A stretch of DNA of 43,168 bases. Origin: an uncultured Clostridia bacterium (GTDB lineage: Bacteria > Bacillota_A > Clostridia > Oscillospirales > Oscillospiraceae). Both the position numbers and the translations under genes were made by a program. A model generated the notes under the pieces. It did not search any database. It was not told the DNA's origin and was given only the letters and a program-made list of their open reading frames with translations. Where the stretch lies: the NCBI GenBank assembly GCA_949289625.1, contig CASEPH010000491.1, positions 1-43,168 of the forward strand. Reading direction: 5' to 3'. Shown here in pieces: positions 1-6,835 of the stretch; the stretch's first letter is position 1; every line of letters begins with the position of its first letter.

Positions 1-596
1 CCGGGTTTGAGGAAGTTGTTGACCATCTCGTTCTTCCGGCTCTCCGGCTGAATAAACTCCGGGTGCTCGTTGATATAGTCCATAAGCCGGTCGGCATATT
101 TGCTCATTTTAAAGAAGTAGGCCTCTTCCTCCGCATCCACGCAGGGGCGTCCGCAATCCGGGCACTTTCCATCCACCAGCTGGCTTTCGGTCCAGAAGGA
201 CTCACAGGGCGTGCAGTATTTGCCCACATACTTTCCCTTGTAGATGTCCCCCTGCTCATAGAGACGTTTGAAGATCTTCTGCACCTTGGCCATATGCTCG
301 GGGTCCGTGGTGCGGACAAACTTGTCATAAGAGGTATTCATCAGATCCCAAATCCGCTTGATCTCCCCGGATACGTTGTCCACATGCTGCTGGGGCGTGA
401 TGCCGGCAGCCTCAGCCTTTTCCTGGATCTTCTGACCATGCTCATCGGTGCCGGTCTGGAAATACACGTCAAAGCCTGCCATACGCTTATAGCGGGCAAT
501 GGCGTCAGCCAAGATGATTTCATAGGTATTGCCAATATGGGGCTTGGCCGAGGTATAGGCAATGGCGGTGGATATATAGTAGGGTTTTTTCTCCAT
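1..596 (-). CDS. metG: Methionyl-tRNA synthetase, N-terminal part (cut by the left edge)
   Basis: Charges tRNA(Met) with methionine in the cytoplasm. The visible 198 residues hold the start of a class I synthetase Rossmann fold. The opening MEKKPYYISTAIAY leads into the HIGH-type signature PHIGNTYE near residue 20, then FQTGTDEHGQKI near residue 50. Four cysteines around residues 127-145 (CTPC and CPDCGRPC) form the zinc-knuckle insert typical of bacterial MetRS. The KMSKS loop and anticodon domain lie outside the window. The start codon follows a GGAAGGGAGC ribosome site, and a plausible promoter lies just upstream. It is divergent from the cupin gene. The identification is firm; only the 3' end is unseen. 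Confidence 0.96.
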   Translation of the reverse strand, partial: MEKKPYYISTAIAYTSAKPHIGNTYEIILADAIARYKRMAGFDVYFQTGTDEHGQKIQEKAEAAGITPQQHVDNVSGEIKRIWDLMNTSYDKFVRTTDPEHMAKVQKIFKRLYEQGDIYKGKYVGKYCTPCESFWTESQLVDGKCPDCGRPCVDAEEEAYFFKMSKYADRLMDYINEHPEFIQPESRKNEMVNNFLKP

Positions 597-639
597 GGTA
601 AAAGCTCCCTTCCTGAAGTTTAAAAGCACATTATAGATT

Positions 640-668
640 ATCATACCCAAAACTGTCTGGTAAATCAA
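640..668 (-). promoter_or_regulatory. Probable sigma-A promoter of metG
   Basis: On the minus strand TTGATT (668-663) is followed after 17 bases by TATGAT (645-640), about 45 bases from the metG start. The leader is too short for a T-box. The 597-893 gap holds this promoter, the divergent one for the cupin gene, and otherwise AT-rich sequence in which I see no gene. Confidence 0.6.
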
Positions 669-800
669 GTATTTTTTCGGTTTCAGGATTAGGCAGTAGT
701 TTTTCCGTCATCTTTACTGGTCTATTGAAGATTTTTCACAAATTTTCTGAGCTTCAGCAAGTTTTTTTATGTTTTTTCTCCGGTTGGCAGTTCAAACCTC

Positions 801-829
801 TTGCACTTCCTGAGGCAGTGTGCTAAACT
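801..829 (+). promoter_or_regulatory. Promoter of the cupin gene
   Basis: TTGCAC (801-806), a 17-base spacer and TAAACT (824-829), preceded by TGC, which gives an extended -10. It lies about 65 bases before the cupin start. Confidence 0.65.
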
Positions 830-893
830 AATAAGCGTACGAAGAATCTCTTCGCAACACGGTTAATTACTTTTGGAAAGGAAGTTCTTGATT

Positions 894-1274
894 ATGGCTA
901 AGTACAGAATCCAGAGAGCTAAGGGCGTAGAGGGCAGCACGATCTATACCTACACCGCCCCCGGCCACAATGAGTGTGTCCCCACCCGTCTGTTTGACGT
1001 AGACGGCGGCGGCGCCAACGACATCGAAGGCGGCAAGATGATCATGGGTATCACCTATTTCGTACCCGGCGGCGGATGCGATTACGGTGCCAACCCCCTG
1101 GAGTCCATTTACTACATCCTCACCGGTGAAATGACCCTGAAGACCGCCGATGGCGAGACTGTACTCCATGCCGGTGACGCATTCCACTGTGCCGGCGGCG
1201 TTGAGAAGTCTGTCACCAACACCGGTACCGAAGTCTGCCAGATGCTGGTTTGCCTGCTGCCTCCTCAGAAGTAA
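894..1274 (+). CDS. Small cupin-domain protein with a degenerate metal site
   Basis: A 126-residue single-domain protein with the beta-rich pattern of a cupin. It has GITYFVPGGG, ESIYYILTGEMTL, GETVLHAGDAFHC and a hydrophobic last strand. The usual first motif has two histidines and a glutamate; here no HxH pair is present, only a Glu at the start of ESIYYILTG. The second motif keeps one His (GDAFHC). It may therefore bind a ligand or sugar without a standard metal centre, or use another metal set. ATG 894 was chosen because AAAGGAAG lies at 877-884; an upstream in-frame TTG at 873 has no ribosome site. It precedes a dehydrogenase by 93 bases and may serve the same pathway. The substrate is unknown. 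Confidence 0.85.
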   Translation: MAKYRIQRAKGVEGSTIYTYTAPGHNECVPTRLFDVDGGGANDIEGGKMIMGITYFVPGGGCDYGANPLESIYYILTGEMTLKTADGETVLHAGDAFHCAGGVEKSVTNTGTEVCQMLVCLLPPQK

Positions 1275-1367
1275 GCAATCAAATTTCATGCACTGACATT
1301 TCCTTTTTGATTCATCTGCCGATTTCTCGGCTCTGAATACACTATACTAATCAAGGAGTTGTTTACA

Positions 1368-2249
1368 ATGCCCAAGGTTTATAATGGCGATCTTACCAAG
1401 ATGTTTGACATCTCTGGCAAGAAAGCAATGATTTTCGGCGGCGCTGGCGGCTTTGGCGAGGCTATCGCTGCTGGTTACGCTGCCAACGGCTGCTCCGTCT
1501 GCATTTCTTCCCGCAGCGAAGAGAAGCTGAAGGCTGCCAAGGAGAAAATCGAGGCTGCTGCCGCTCCTGGCGTTAAGGTCATGTACATTGCCGGCGACGC
1601 TGGCGACGAAGAGTTTGTCAAGAAGGCTGTGGAAGTTGTCACTGGTCCCGACGGCCTCGGCGGCTGCGACATCCTGGTCAATGCACAGGGCATCAACAAG
1701 AAGATGTGGTCCTGGGAGATCGACACCGATTACTTCGAGAAGATGCTCCACACCAACATCACCTCTCTGATGCTCACCTGCAAGTACTTCGGCAACTGGA
1801 TGAAGTCCAACAATGTCGAAGGCGCGGAGAAGATCCCCGCTGAGAAGTTCGAAGCTGGCAAGGCTAACCCCAACCAGGGCTATGGCAAGATCATCAACTT
1901 CGGTTCTGTCCGTGGCATCCGTGCTGTGGCTAACGGCGGTAACGGCAACGTTCCCTACAACACCACCAAGGGTGCTGTGGAGATGCTGACCAAGGCTTAT
2001 GCTGCTGACCTGCGTCCCAACATCCAGGTCAACGCCATCGGCCCCACCATCACCTATACTCCTATGATGGTTGGTCTGCTGCCCCCCGATGAGACTGTCC
2101 GCAACAACATTGCTAACAGCCTGCCCGCACAGCGTATCGGCTACGAGATCGACGTGGTTGGCCCCGCTATCTTCCTGGCCTCCGCTGCTTCCGACATGGT
2201 TACCGCTACCACCATCTATCCCGATGGCGGCCTGGTGGCTACCTCCTAA
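1368..2249 (+). CDS. Short-chain dehydrogenase/reductase (SDR)
   Basis: NAD(P)-dependent oxidoreductase of 293 residues. It has a Rossmann nucleotide loop GGAGGFG (24-30), NAQG (105-108), a catalytic Ser at 180 in NFGS, and Tyr197/Lys201 in YNTTK. The C-terminal DGGLVATS is typical of the family. Similarity is to sugar-acid and ketone reductases (gluconate 5-dehydrogenase/KduD type), but the substrate cannot be assigned. A stretch at about 143-172, rich in Lys, Glu, Asn and Gly, sits just before the catalytic Ser and is longer than in most SDRs. Codon use is strongly biased (many GCT, GGC, AAG), suggesting high expression. AAGGAG lies before the ATG, and a strong terminator follows. It is probably co-transcribed with the cupin gene. 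Confidence 0.92.
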   Translation: MPKVYNGDLTKMFDISGKKAMIFGGAGGFGEAIAAGYAANGCSVCISSRSEEKLKAAKEKIEAAAAPGVKVMYIAGDAGDEEFVKKAVEVVTGPDGLGGCDILVNAQGINKKMWSWEIDTDYFEKMLHTNITSLMLTCKYFGNWMKSNNVEGAEKIPAEKFEAGKANPNQGYGKIINFGSVRGIRAVANGGNGNVPYNTTKGAVEMLTKAYAADLRPNIQVNAIGPTITYTPMMVGLLPPDETVRNNIANSLPAQRIGYEIDVVGPAIFLASAASDMVTATTIYPDGGLVATS

Positions 2250-2272
2250 TTGCAGCTTTAGGAACAAATATT

Positions 2273-2304
2273 GGGTGCGCTGCACTGGCAGCGCACCCTT
2301 TTTG
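2273..2304 (+). terminator. Rho-independent terminator after the dehydrogenase gene
   Basis: Perfect 11-bp stem GGGTGCGCTGC/GCAGCGCACCC with loop ACTG, followed by TTTTTG. Confidence 0.92.
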
Positions 2305-2370
2305 TCTCCAATACCAGCGGCAAATGGCCTTCTTTTACGCCATATGTTATGTGATTCCCGGAGGTTTTTC

Positions 2371-3417
2371 ATGAAAAAATGCATTTTCCTCCTGCTGTTG
2401 CTGGCTCTGTTGACCGGCTGTTCCCTCCCATGGTCTGACGTTCAGAAGCAGGATCATACGGTCTATGCCATGGACACCGTCATGACGCTGACTGCCTATG
2501 GGGATAACGCAGAGACCGCGCTGAGCGCTGCTGAGGCGGAGATCTATCGTTTGGATGCCCTGTTGTCCATCTCCAATGCCAACAGCGATATTTATCATCT
2601 CAATCAAGCTAAGTCCGCAGAGGTGGATCTGGAAACTGGCGCACTGCTGCAACGGGCCCTGGAGCTGGCAACTCTGACAGATGGCGACTTTGATCCCACG
2701 GTATTTCCGCTGACGGTCCTCTGGGGTTTTTATTCTCAGGACGGGACCTATGATTATCATATTCCCACTGACCAAGAACGGGAAACTGTCCTGCAGCATG
2801 TGGGCTACGAGAAGCTTTTGGTGGAGGCGGACGCAGCGGAGGATTCTACCGGAACTGTTGCCGCCACATTGACCGATTCGGAGGCCGGGGTGGATTTGGG
2901 CGGCATTGCCAAGGGCTATACCGCGCAGCGGGTATTGTCGGTCCTGGAGACCGCAGGCGTCGATTCGGCGGTGATCTCCTTGGGGGGCAATGTTGGAACC
3001 TTAGGGCGGAAACCCGACGGCAGTCTTTGGACTGTGGCGGTGGAGGACCCGGCCCAGAGCGGAGAATATTTGGCCACACTGTCATTGGACGGCGGGTACT
3101 ACGCCATCACCTCCGGCGCCTATCAGCGGTATTTTGAGGAAAACGGCGTACGCTATCATCACATTTTAGACCCGGAAACCGGGGCCCCTGCAGACACCGA
3201 TCTTCAAAGCGTCACCATTGTCTCCAAGGACGGCACCCAGGCTGACGCTCTGAGCACCGCCCTCTTTGTCAAGGGCTTTGATGAAGCCGTGGCCTTCTGG
3301 CGAGCACACGCCGATGCGTTTGAAATGGTGTTGGTAACCGATACGGAGCTTTACGCCACCAGTGGCCTCACCATATCCTCCCAGCGCACTGTGCATACAC
3401 TGGAGGTGGAGCCTTGA
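2371..3417 (+). CDS. apbE: ApbE-family FAD:protein FMN transferase, lipoprotein
   Basis: Moves FMN from FAD onto a Thr/Ser of extracytoplasmic flavoproteins. The 348-residue protein starts with a lipoprotein signal, lipobox LTGC, lipidated Cys17. Family hallmarks follow in order: MDTVMTLTAYG, DPTVFPLTVLWGF, VDLGGIAKGYTAQ, AVISLGGNVG, and the C-terminal block AITSGAYQRYF, HHILDPETGAP and DGTQADALSTALFV with its Mg/FAD-binding Asp and Thr residues. GGAGG at 2360-2364 supports the ATG. Its TGA overlaps the TTG start of the next gene. With the NusG-II and Gx proteins downstream it forms the accessory set seen beside flavin-based extracellular electron-transfer and other flavinylated systems. No target flavoprotein is in the window. 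Confidence 0.95.
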   Translation: MKKCIFLLLLLALLTGCSLPWSDVQKQDHTVYAMDTVMTLTAYGDNAETALSAAEAEIYRLDALLSISNANSDIYHLNQAKSAEVDLETGALLQRALELATLTDGDFDPTVFPLTVLWGFYSQDGTYDYHIPTDQERETVLQHVGYEKLLVEADAAEDSTGTVAATLTDSEAGVDLGGIAKGYTAQRVLSVLETAGVDSAVISLGGNVGTLGRKPDGSLWTVAVEDPAQSGEYLATLSLDGGYYAITSGAYQRYFEENGVRYHHILDPETGAPADTDLQSVTIVSKDGTQADALSTALFVKGFDEAVAFWRAHADAFEMVLVTDTELYATSGLTISSQRTVHTLEVEP

Positions 3418-3773
3418 CCATAAAGAAACGGGAACTGATTTTGCTGATCGTGTTGATTGCAGCTTTGGCCCTATGGGCCCTGTGGCCAAAGTCTCCGGGA
3501 AATGCCGTGGAGGTGCGTGTGGACAGCCAGGTGATTGGTTCCTATCCTCTGTCCGAGGATCTGACGCTGCCGCTGTCCGGATACAACGATTTTTCCCTAA
3601 CGCTGATCGTTCAGAATGGTAAGGCTTATGTGGAGGATTCCACCTGCCCGGACCTGATCTGTCAGCACCACGCCCCCATTTCGGAAGCAGGCGCCCAAAT
3701 CGTCTGCCTGCCCGCCCGAATCGTCATTACCGTCACAGGAGAGGAGGGTGGCGTGGATGCCGTCACACAATAA
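3414..3773 (+). CDS. NusG-domain-II membrane-anchored protein (EetA-like)
   Basis: A 119-residue protein with one N-terminal membrane helix (about 8-25), then a small beta-barrel of the NusG domain II type. Visible blocks are VEVRVDSQVIGSYPL, DSTCPDLICQHHAPIS and QIVCLPARIVITV. The paired CPDLIC cysteines and following HH are a conserved feature of this extracytoplasmic family. The TTG start is supported by GGAGGTGGA just before it and by the 4-base TTGA overlap with the ApbE stop. The same three-gene order (ApbE, NusG-II, Gx) recurs in Firmicutes, and the Listeria EetA protein is, to my recollection, of this type. The biochemical role is unproven; it probably assists delivery or assembly of flavin redox proteins at the membrane. 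Confidence 0.85.
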   Translation: MTIKKRELILLIVLIAALALWALWPKSPGNAVEVRVDSQVIGSYPLSEDLTLPLSGYNDFSLTLIVQNGKAYVEDSTCPDLICQHHAPISEAGAQIVCLPARIVITVTGEEGGVDAVTQ

Positions 3774-4296
3774 GACAAAACAGCTGACCACGCTGGCCCT
3801 GCTGGCCGCCGTAGCAGTGGTTCTGTCCTGGATCGACAGCCTGATCCCCGTATCCGCTGCTCTGCCCGGTGCAAAACTGGGACTGGCTAATTTGTCGGTT
3901 TTTGCCGGACTGTATCTGCTTGGTCCCGTTCCTGGCGCCATTCTGTGCCTGCTGAAAATCTTGTTGTCCACCTTCCTCTTTGGCAACGCCTATTCCCTTT
4001 TCTACTCCCTGGCAGGCGGCATTTTGAGCTATGTCGCGATGGTGTTGTTGCGCTCCCATTGTTCCGCCGTATTTGTCTCTATCATTGGCGGCATGTTTCA
4101 CAATCTGGGGCAGCTTTTGGTGGCTGCCGTGATCCTGGAGACCATGGGACTACTTTCCTACTTGCCAGTGCTGCTGCTCTGCGGCTTGGGGGCCGGATGC
4201 GCCATTGGCGTCGCGGGCGGCATCTTAGTCTCTCGCTGTCAAAAAGCGCTGCAGCTGTCACCGCCCGGAAAGGAGCATTCAAATGATCCAGATTAG
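3757..4296 (+). CDS. Gx transporter family membrane protein (EetB-like)
   Basis: A 179-residue integral membrane protein with about five helices. It belongs to the family long labelled heptaprenyl diphosphate synthase component I and now called Gx transporter, which resembles the S components of ECF transporters. Typical blocks are LPGAKLGLANL, LKILLSTFLFGNAYSLFYSLAGG and GMFHNLGQ. ATG 3757 is chosen over GTG 3748 because GAGGAGGG at 3741-3748 gives 8-base spacing. It overlaps the NusG-II gene by 17 bases, so translation is coupled. In FLEET-type loci the equivalent protein is needed for flavin-linked electron transfer; a role in bringing a flavin or quinone precursor across the membrane is an inference. 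Confidence 0.87.
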   Translation: MPSHNKTKQLTTLALLAAVAVVLSWIDSLIPVSAALPGAKLGLANLSVFAGLYLLGPVPGAILCLLKILLSTFLFGNAYSLFYSLAGGILSYVAMVLLRSHCSAVFVSIIGGMFHNLGQLLVAAVILETMGLLSYLPVLLLCGLGAGCAIGVAGGILVSRCQKALQLSPPGKEHSNDPD

Positions 4297-4729
4297 CCCC
4301 GCATCTCCCCAAGAGTGTCTGCTTGGAGCCGAGTTGCTTTGTCAGATGTGGCAGGATTCAACCCCGCCGCAGCTGGCCGAAGAACTATCCACCCAGGTTT
4401 CCTCCGGAGATACCGTCCTTTTTCTTGCACGAGATAACGGCACGCCTGTGGCGGTGGCGCAATGTGGTTTGCGGCACGACTATGTGGAAGGTTCAAAAAC
4501 CTCCCCCGTTGGTTTCTTGGAGGGAATCTATGTGACGCCAGAATATCGCCGGCAGGGAATTGCCGCCCGGCTCTGCCGTGCCTGTGAGCATTGGGCGGTT
4601 CAAAAAGGTTGTTCCGAATTTGCCAGCGACTGCGAGCTTCAAAATACAGATAGCTACCAATTTCACAAAAAGGTAGGCTTTGCGGAAGCCGGCAGGATTA
4701 TCTGCTTTCTCAAGCGTCTCTCAGAGTAA
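4283..4729 (+). CDS. GNAT acetyltransferase resembling aminoglycoside 6'-N-acetyltransferase AAC(6')-I
   Basis: A 148-residue acetyl-CoA-dependent N-acetyltransferase. The core has LRHDYVEG, SPVGFLEGIYVTPEYRRQG and the acetyl-CoA loop RRQGIA (89-94). GCSEFASDCELQNTDS and HKKVGFAEAGRIICF follow. This linear set closely matches AAC(6')-I enzymes, including the run RYDYVNG...SSPVAFLEGIY and the SELASD motif as I remember them, so it is a better match than a generic GNAT. The length is also right. It overlaps the Gx gene by 14 bases and follows AAGGAG, so it sits last in the flavinylation operon. A resistance role is a homology inference; it could act on another amine. Confidence 0.8.
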   Translation: MIQISPASPQECLLGAELLCQMWQDSTPPQLAEELSTQVSSGDTVLFLARDNGTPVAVAQCGLRHDYVEGSKTSPVGFLEGIYVTPEYRRQGIAARLCRACEHWAVQKGCSEFASDCELQNTDSYQFHKKVGFAEAGRIICFLKRLSE

Positions 4730-4750
4730 TGATGCTCAGATTATAGTTGA

Positions 4751-4782
4751 AAGTCCCGGCAGATCCTGCCGGGACTTTTTTT
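4751..4782 (+). terminator. Terminator of the ApbE operon
   Basis: Stem AGTCCCGGCAG/CTGCCGGGACT with 3-base loop ATC, then seven T. It ends the 2371-4729 operon. Confidence 0.94.
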
Positions 4783-4802
4783 CGCATTTCAGACAATTTT
4801 CT

Positions 4803-4831
4803 AGTGTTCCTTTCTTTGCCATCTGTATAAT
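4803..4831 (+). promoter_or_regulatory. Likely promoter of the solute-binding lipoprotein gene
   Basis: A perfect TATAAT (4826-4831) lies about 145 bases before the lipoprotein start. The -35 region (4803-4808) is weak, which would fit an activated promoter. Confidence 0.5.
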
Positions 4832-4894
4832 GTAGCCAAAAATAGACAGCAAAGATTATGCGTTATTCCGAGTAGACAAATGGAGGTTCCATTT

Positions 4895-4911
4895 ATACAA
4901 TTATGTTGTAT
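4895..4911 (+). promoter_or_regulatory. Inverted repeat ATACAA-N5-TTGTAT in the lipoprotein leader
   Basis: A perfect 6+5+6 dyad located between the TATAAT at 4826 and the gene at 4975. The size suits a dimeric repressor site in the untranslated leader. No regulator gene is adjacent. Confidence 0.35.
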
Positions 4912-4974
4912 TTATTAAGGAATTGTAAACTGCTGATGACGCAGGGAGCAATTCAGAAGAAAGGAGAAAGAACC

Positions 4975-6750
4975 ATGTCAAAGAAATTGATCGCCATGTT
5001 GTTGGCTCTCAGCATGCTGCTTTGCCTGCTGGCCGGCTGTGGCGGCGACACTTCTGCTTCGGCATCCACTTCTAAGGAAGAGTCGACCGCTTCTGTAGAG
5101 GAGACGCCTGCGGATGAAGTCCCCGAGGCATCCGAAGCCCCTGAAGAAGTTCCTAGCTCCGTTCAGGAGCCTGGTTCCGCTCAGGAGCCCGCTGTGGAAG
5201 CCCCCACCAATGAATACTACTCTGAGCACATTGGTGTATATGACTACGAACTTCCCATCTTCTCTGAGCCACTAGAGCTCTCCATCTTCTGGGTCCAGCT
5301 GGGCGCCATGGGCGGCGCAGAGCAGCCCCTGAAGAAGGATCTTCTGTTCTGGCAGCGCGTTCAGGAGAAGCTGGGTGTCACCCTGGACTTTGTTCAGAAC
5401 AGCGAGGCCGTCTGCAATGAGCAGTACAATCTGATGATCGCCTCCGGCGATATGACCGACCTGATCTATGAGTCCAACTGTGGCGCCATGGGCGCATCCT
5501 CTGTCTATAACGGCGGCTATGACAAGGCCATCGAGGACGAGGTCTATGTGGATCTCACTGAGCTGATCCCCGAGTATGCCCCCAACTACTATGATATCCT
5601 TCAGAAGGACCCCAACGTCCTGCGGGATCTGTCCACCGATACCGGTAAGCTCTATTCCATCGCCATGATCTATGACCAGCCCCAGGGCGTCCGTGAAGGC
5701 CCTCTGGTCCGTGCAGACTATTTGGCTGACACTGGTCTGGAGGATCCCGTCACCACCGAGGACTGGATGGCGGTCTTTGAGGCTATGAAGGCCAACGGCG
5801 TTCAGTATCCCGCCGGCATCAGCAACAGCGGCGACATTCGCGGCGGCTTCTTCTGCACCGCATTCGGCACCTCCGGCGGCCACGCCTTTAAGGTGGATCT
5901 TGCCTCTGATACGCTGGTATACGATGGCACCTCCGATGAGCTCCGGGATTTCATTACATATTTCCGGGAGCTGTGGGAAAAGAATCTGGTTACCCCCGAC
6001 TACATGAATATGCAGATGTTTGACGACTCCCTGCAGACCTCCGGTGCCACCGCTCTGTTTGGCGGTATGGACCGCGACCTCACCAACATGAAGACCAACT
6101 ACGGTCTGGACCTGAAGGCCGTTCCCATGACCTATCCCGAGGGTGCGGAAGCTCCCAAGCAGATCAACTATGAGTACGCCAAACAGCGTACCTCCGGTAT
6201 GAAGAACATTGTTATCACCACCGCCTGCGAGGACGTGGAAGGCGCTCTGCAGTTCCTGGATTGGTTCTACAGCACCGATGGCGCTTCCGCCGTCAACTTC
6301 GGTTTTGAAGAGGGCGAGAGCTATGAAGTGGTGAACGGTGTCAAGCAGCTGCTGCCCTTCATGCTGGATCGGGACGAGAATCTGGTGAGCTATCAGGTGA
6401 TCTACTCTCTGGATGAGGGTCCCGGCCTGCAGATTGTCAACAAGAACAATCCCATCAACGAGGACTACGTCATCGCTGCCAAGGACACCTGGCTGGGCTA
6501 TGACACCTCCAAGGCCATCTATTCCTCCACGCCTACCCTGACCTTTACCGCCGAGGAAGCCGAGGATATGGCTGCTGTCAACTCCGACATTTACACCTAT
6601 GTGGCCACGGAGATCTCCAAGTTTATGACCTGCCAGACCGAACTGACTGACGAGACCTGGGCTAACTACTGCGCAGAGGTCGAGAGCATGGGCCTCAGCG
6701 AACTCCAGGGCTTCTATGAAGCAGCGTATGCTCGTTATGAGCAGAGATAA
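4975..6750 (+). CDS. Extracellular solute-binding lipoprotein, ABC-transporter family 1 type
   Basis: A 591-residue surface lipoprotein. The signal ends in LLAGC with lipidated Cys22. Residues 24-80 form a Ser/Glu/Pro-rich spacer that lifts the domain from the membrane. The rest resembles large LplA-like sugar-binding proteins: FWQRVQEKLGVTLDF, YNLMIASGDMTDLIY, YVDLTELIPEYAPNYY, DTGKLYSIAMIYD, VRADYLADTGLEDPVTTEDW and the C-terminal DWFYSTDGASAVNFGFEEG. ATG 4975 follows AAAGGAG. No permease or ATPase gene is nearby, so it either uses a distant transporter or acts as a sensor. The next gene is a hydratase 85 bases downstream across a strong hairpin, suggesting co-transcription with reduced downstream expression. 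The ligand is unknown. Confidence 0.88.
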   Translation: MSKKLIAMLLALSMLLCLLAGCGGDTSASASTSKEESTASVEETPADEVPEASEAPEEVPSSVQEPGSAQEPAVEAPTNEYYSEHIGVYDYELPIFSEPLELSIFWVQLGAMGGAEQPLKKDLLFWQRVQEKLGVTLDFVQNSEAVCNEQYNLMIASGDMTDLIYESNCGAMGASSVYNGGYDKAIEDEVYVDLTELIPEYAPNYYDILQKDPNVLRDLSTDTGKLYSIAMIYDQPQGVREGPLVRADYLADTGLEDPVTTEDWMAVFEAMKANGVQYPAGISNSGDIRGGFFCTAFGTSGGHAFKVDLASDTLVYDGTSDELRDFITYFRELWEKNLVTPDYMNMQMFDDSLQTSGATALFGGMDRDLTNMKTNYGLDLKAVPMTYPEGAEAPKQINYEYAKQRTSGMKNIVITTACEDVEGALQFLDWFYSTDGASAVNFGFEEGESYEVVNGVKQLLPFMLDRDENLVSYQVIYSLDEGPGLQIVNKNNPINEDYVIAAKDTWLGYDTSKAIYSSTPTLTFTAEEAEDMAAVNSDIYTYVATEISKFMTCQTELTDETWANYCAEVESMGLSELQGFYEAAYARYEQR

Positions 6751-6769
6751 ATCCTCCAACCATAGTACA

Positions 6770-6797
6770 GGCGGCGCGGAAAATATTCCGCGCCGCC
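6770..6797 (+). promoter_or_regulatory. Strong intercistronic hairpin without a T-tract
   Basis: Stem GGCGGCGCGGAA/TTCCGCGCCGCC with loop AATA, between the binding lipoprotein and the hydratase. No poly-T follows, so it is more likely an mRNA-stabilising 3' hairpin giving unequal expression than a terminator. Confidence 0.7.
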
Positions 6798-6835
6798 CAC
6801 TGCAATTCCCACATCAAGAAAGGAAGCAGGTAACC

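Noticed and set aside
597..893. T-box or other riboswitch before metG
   Set aside because: The leader from the predicted start is about 45 bases, too short, and no specifier stem or antiterminator is visible.
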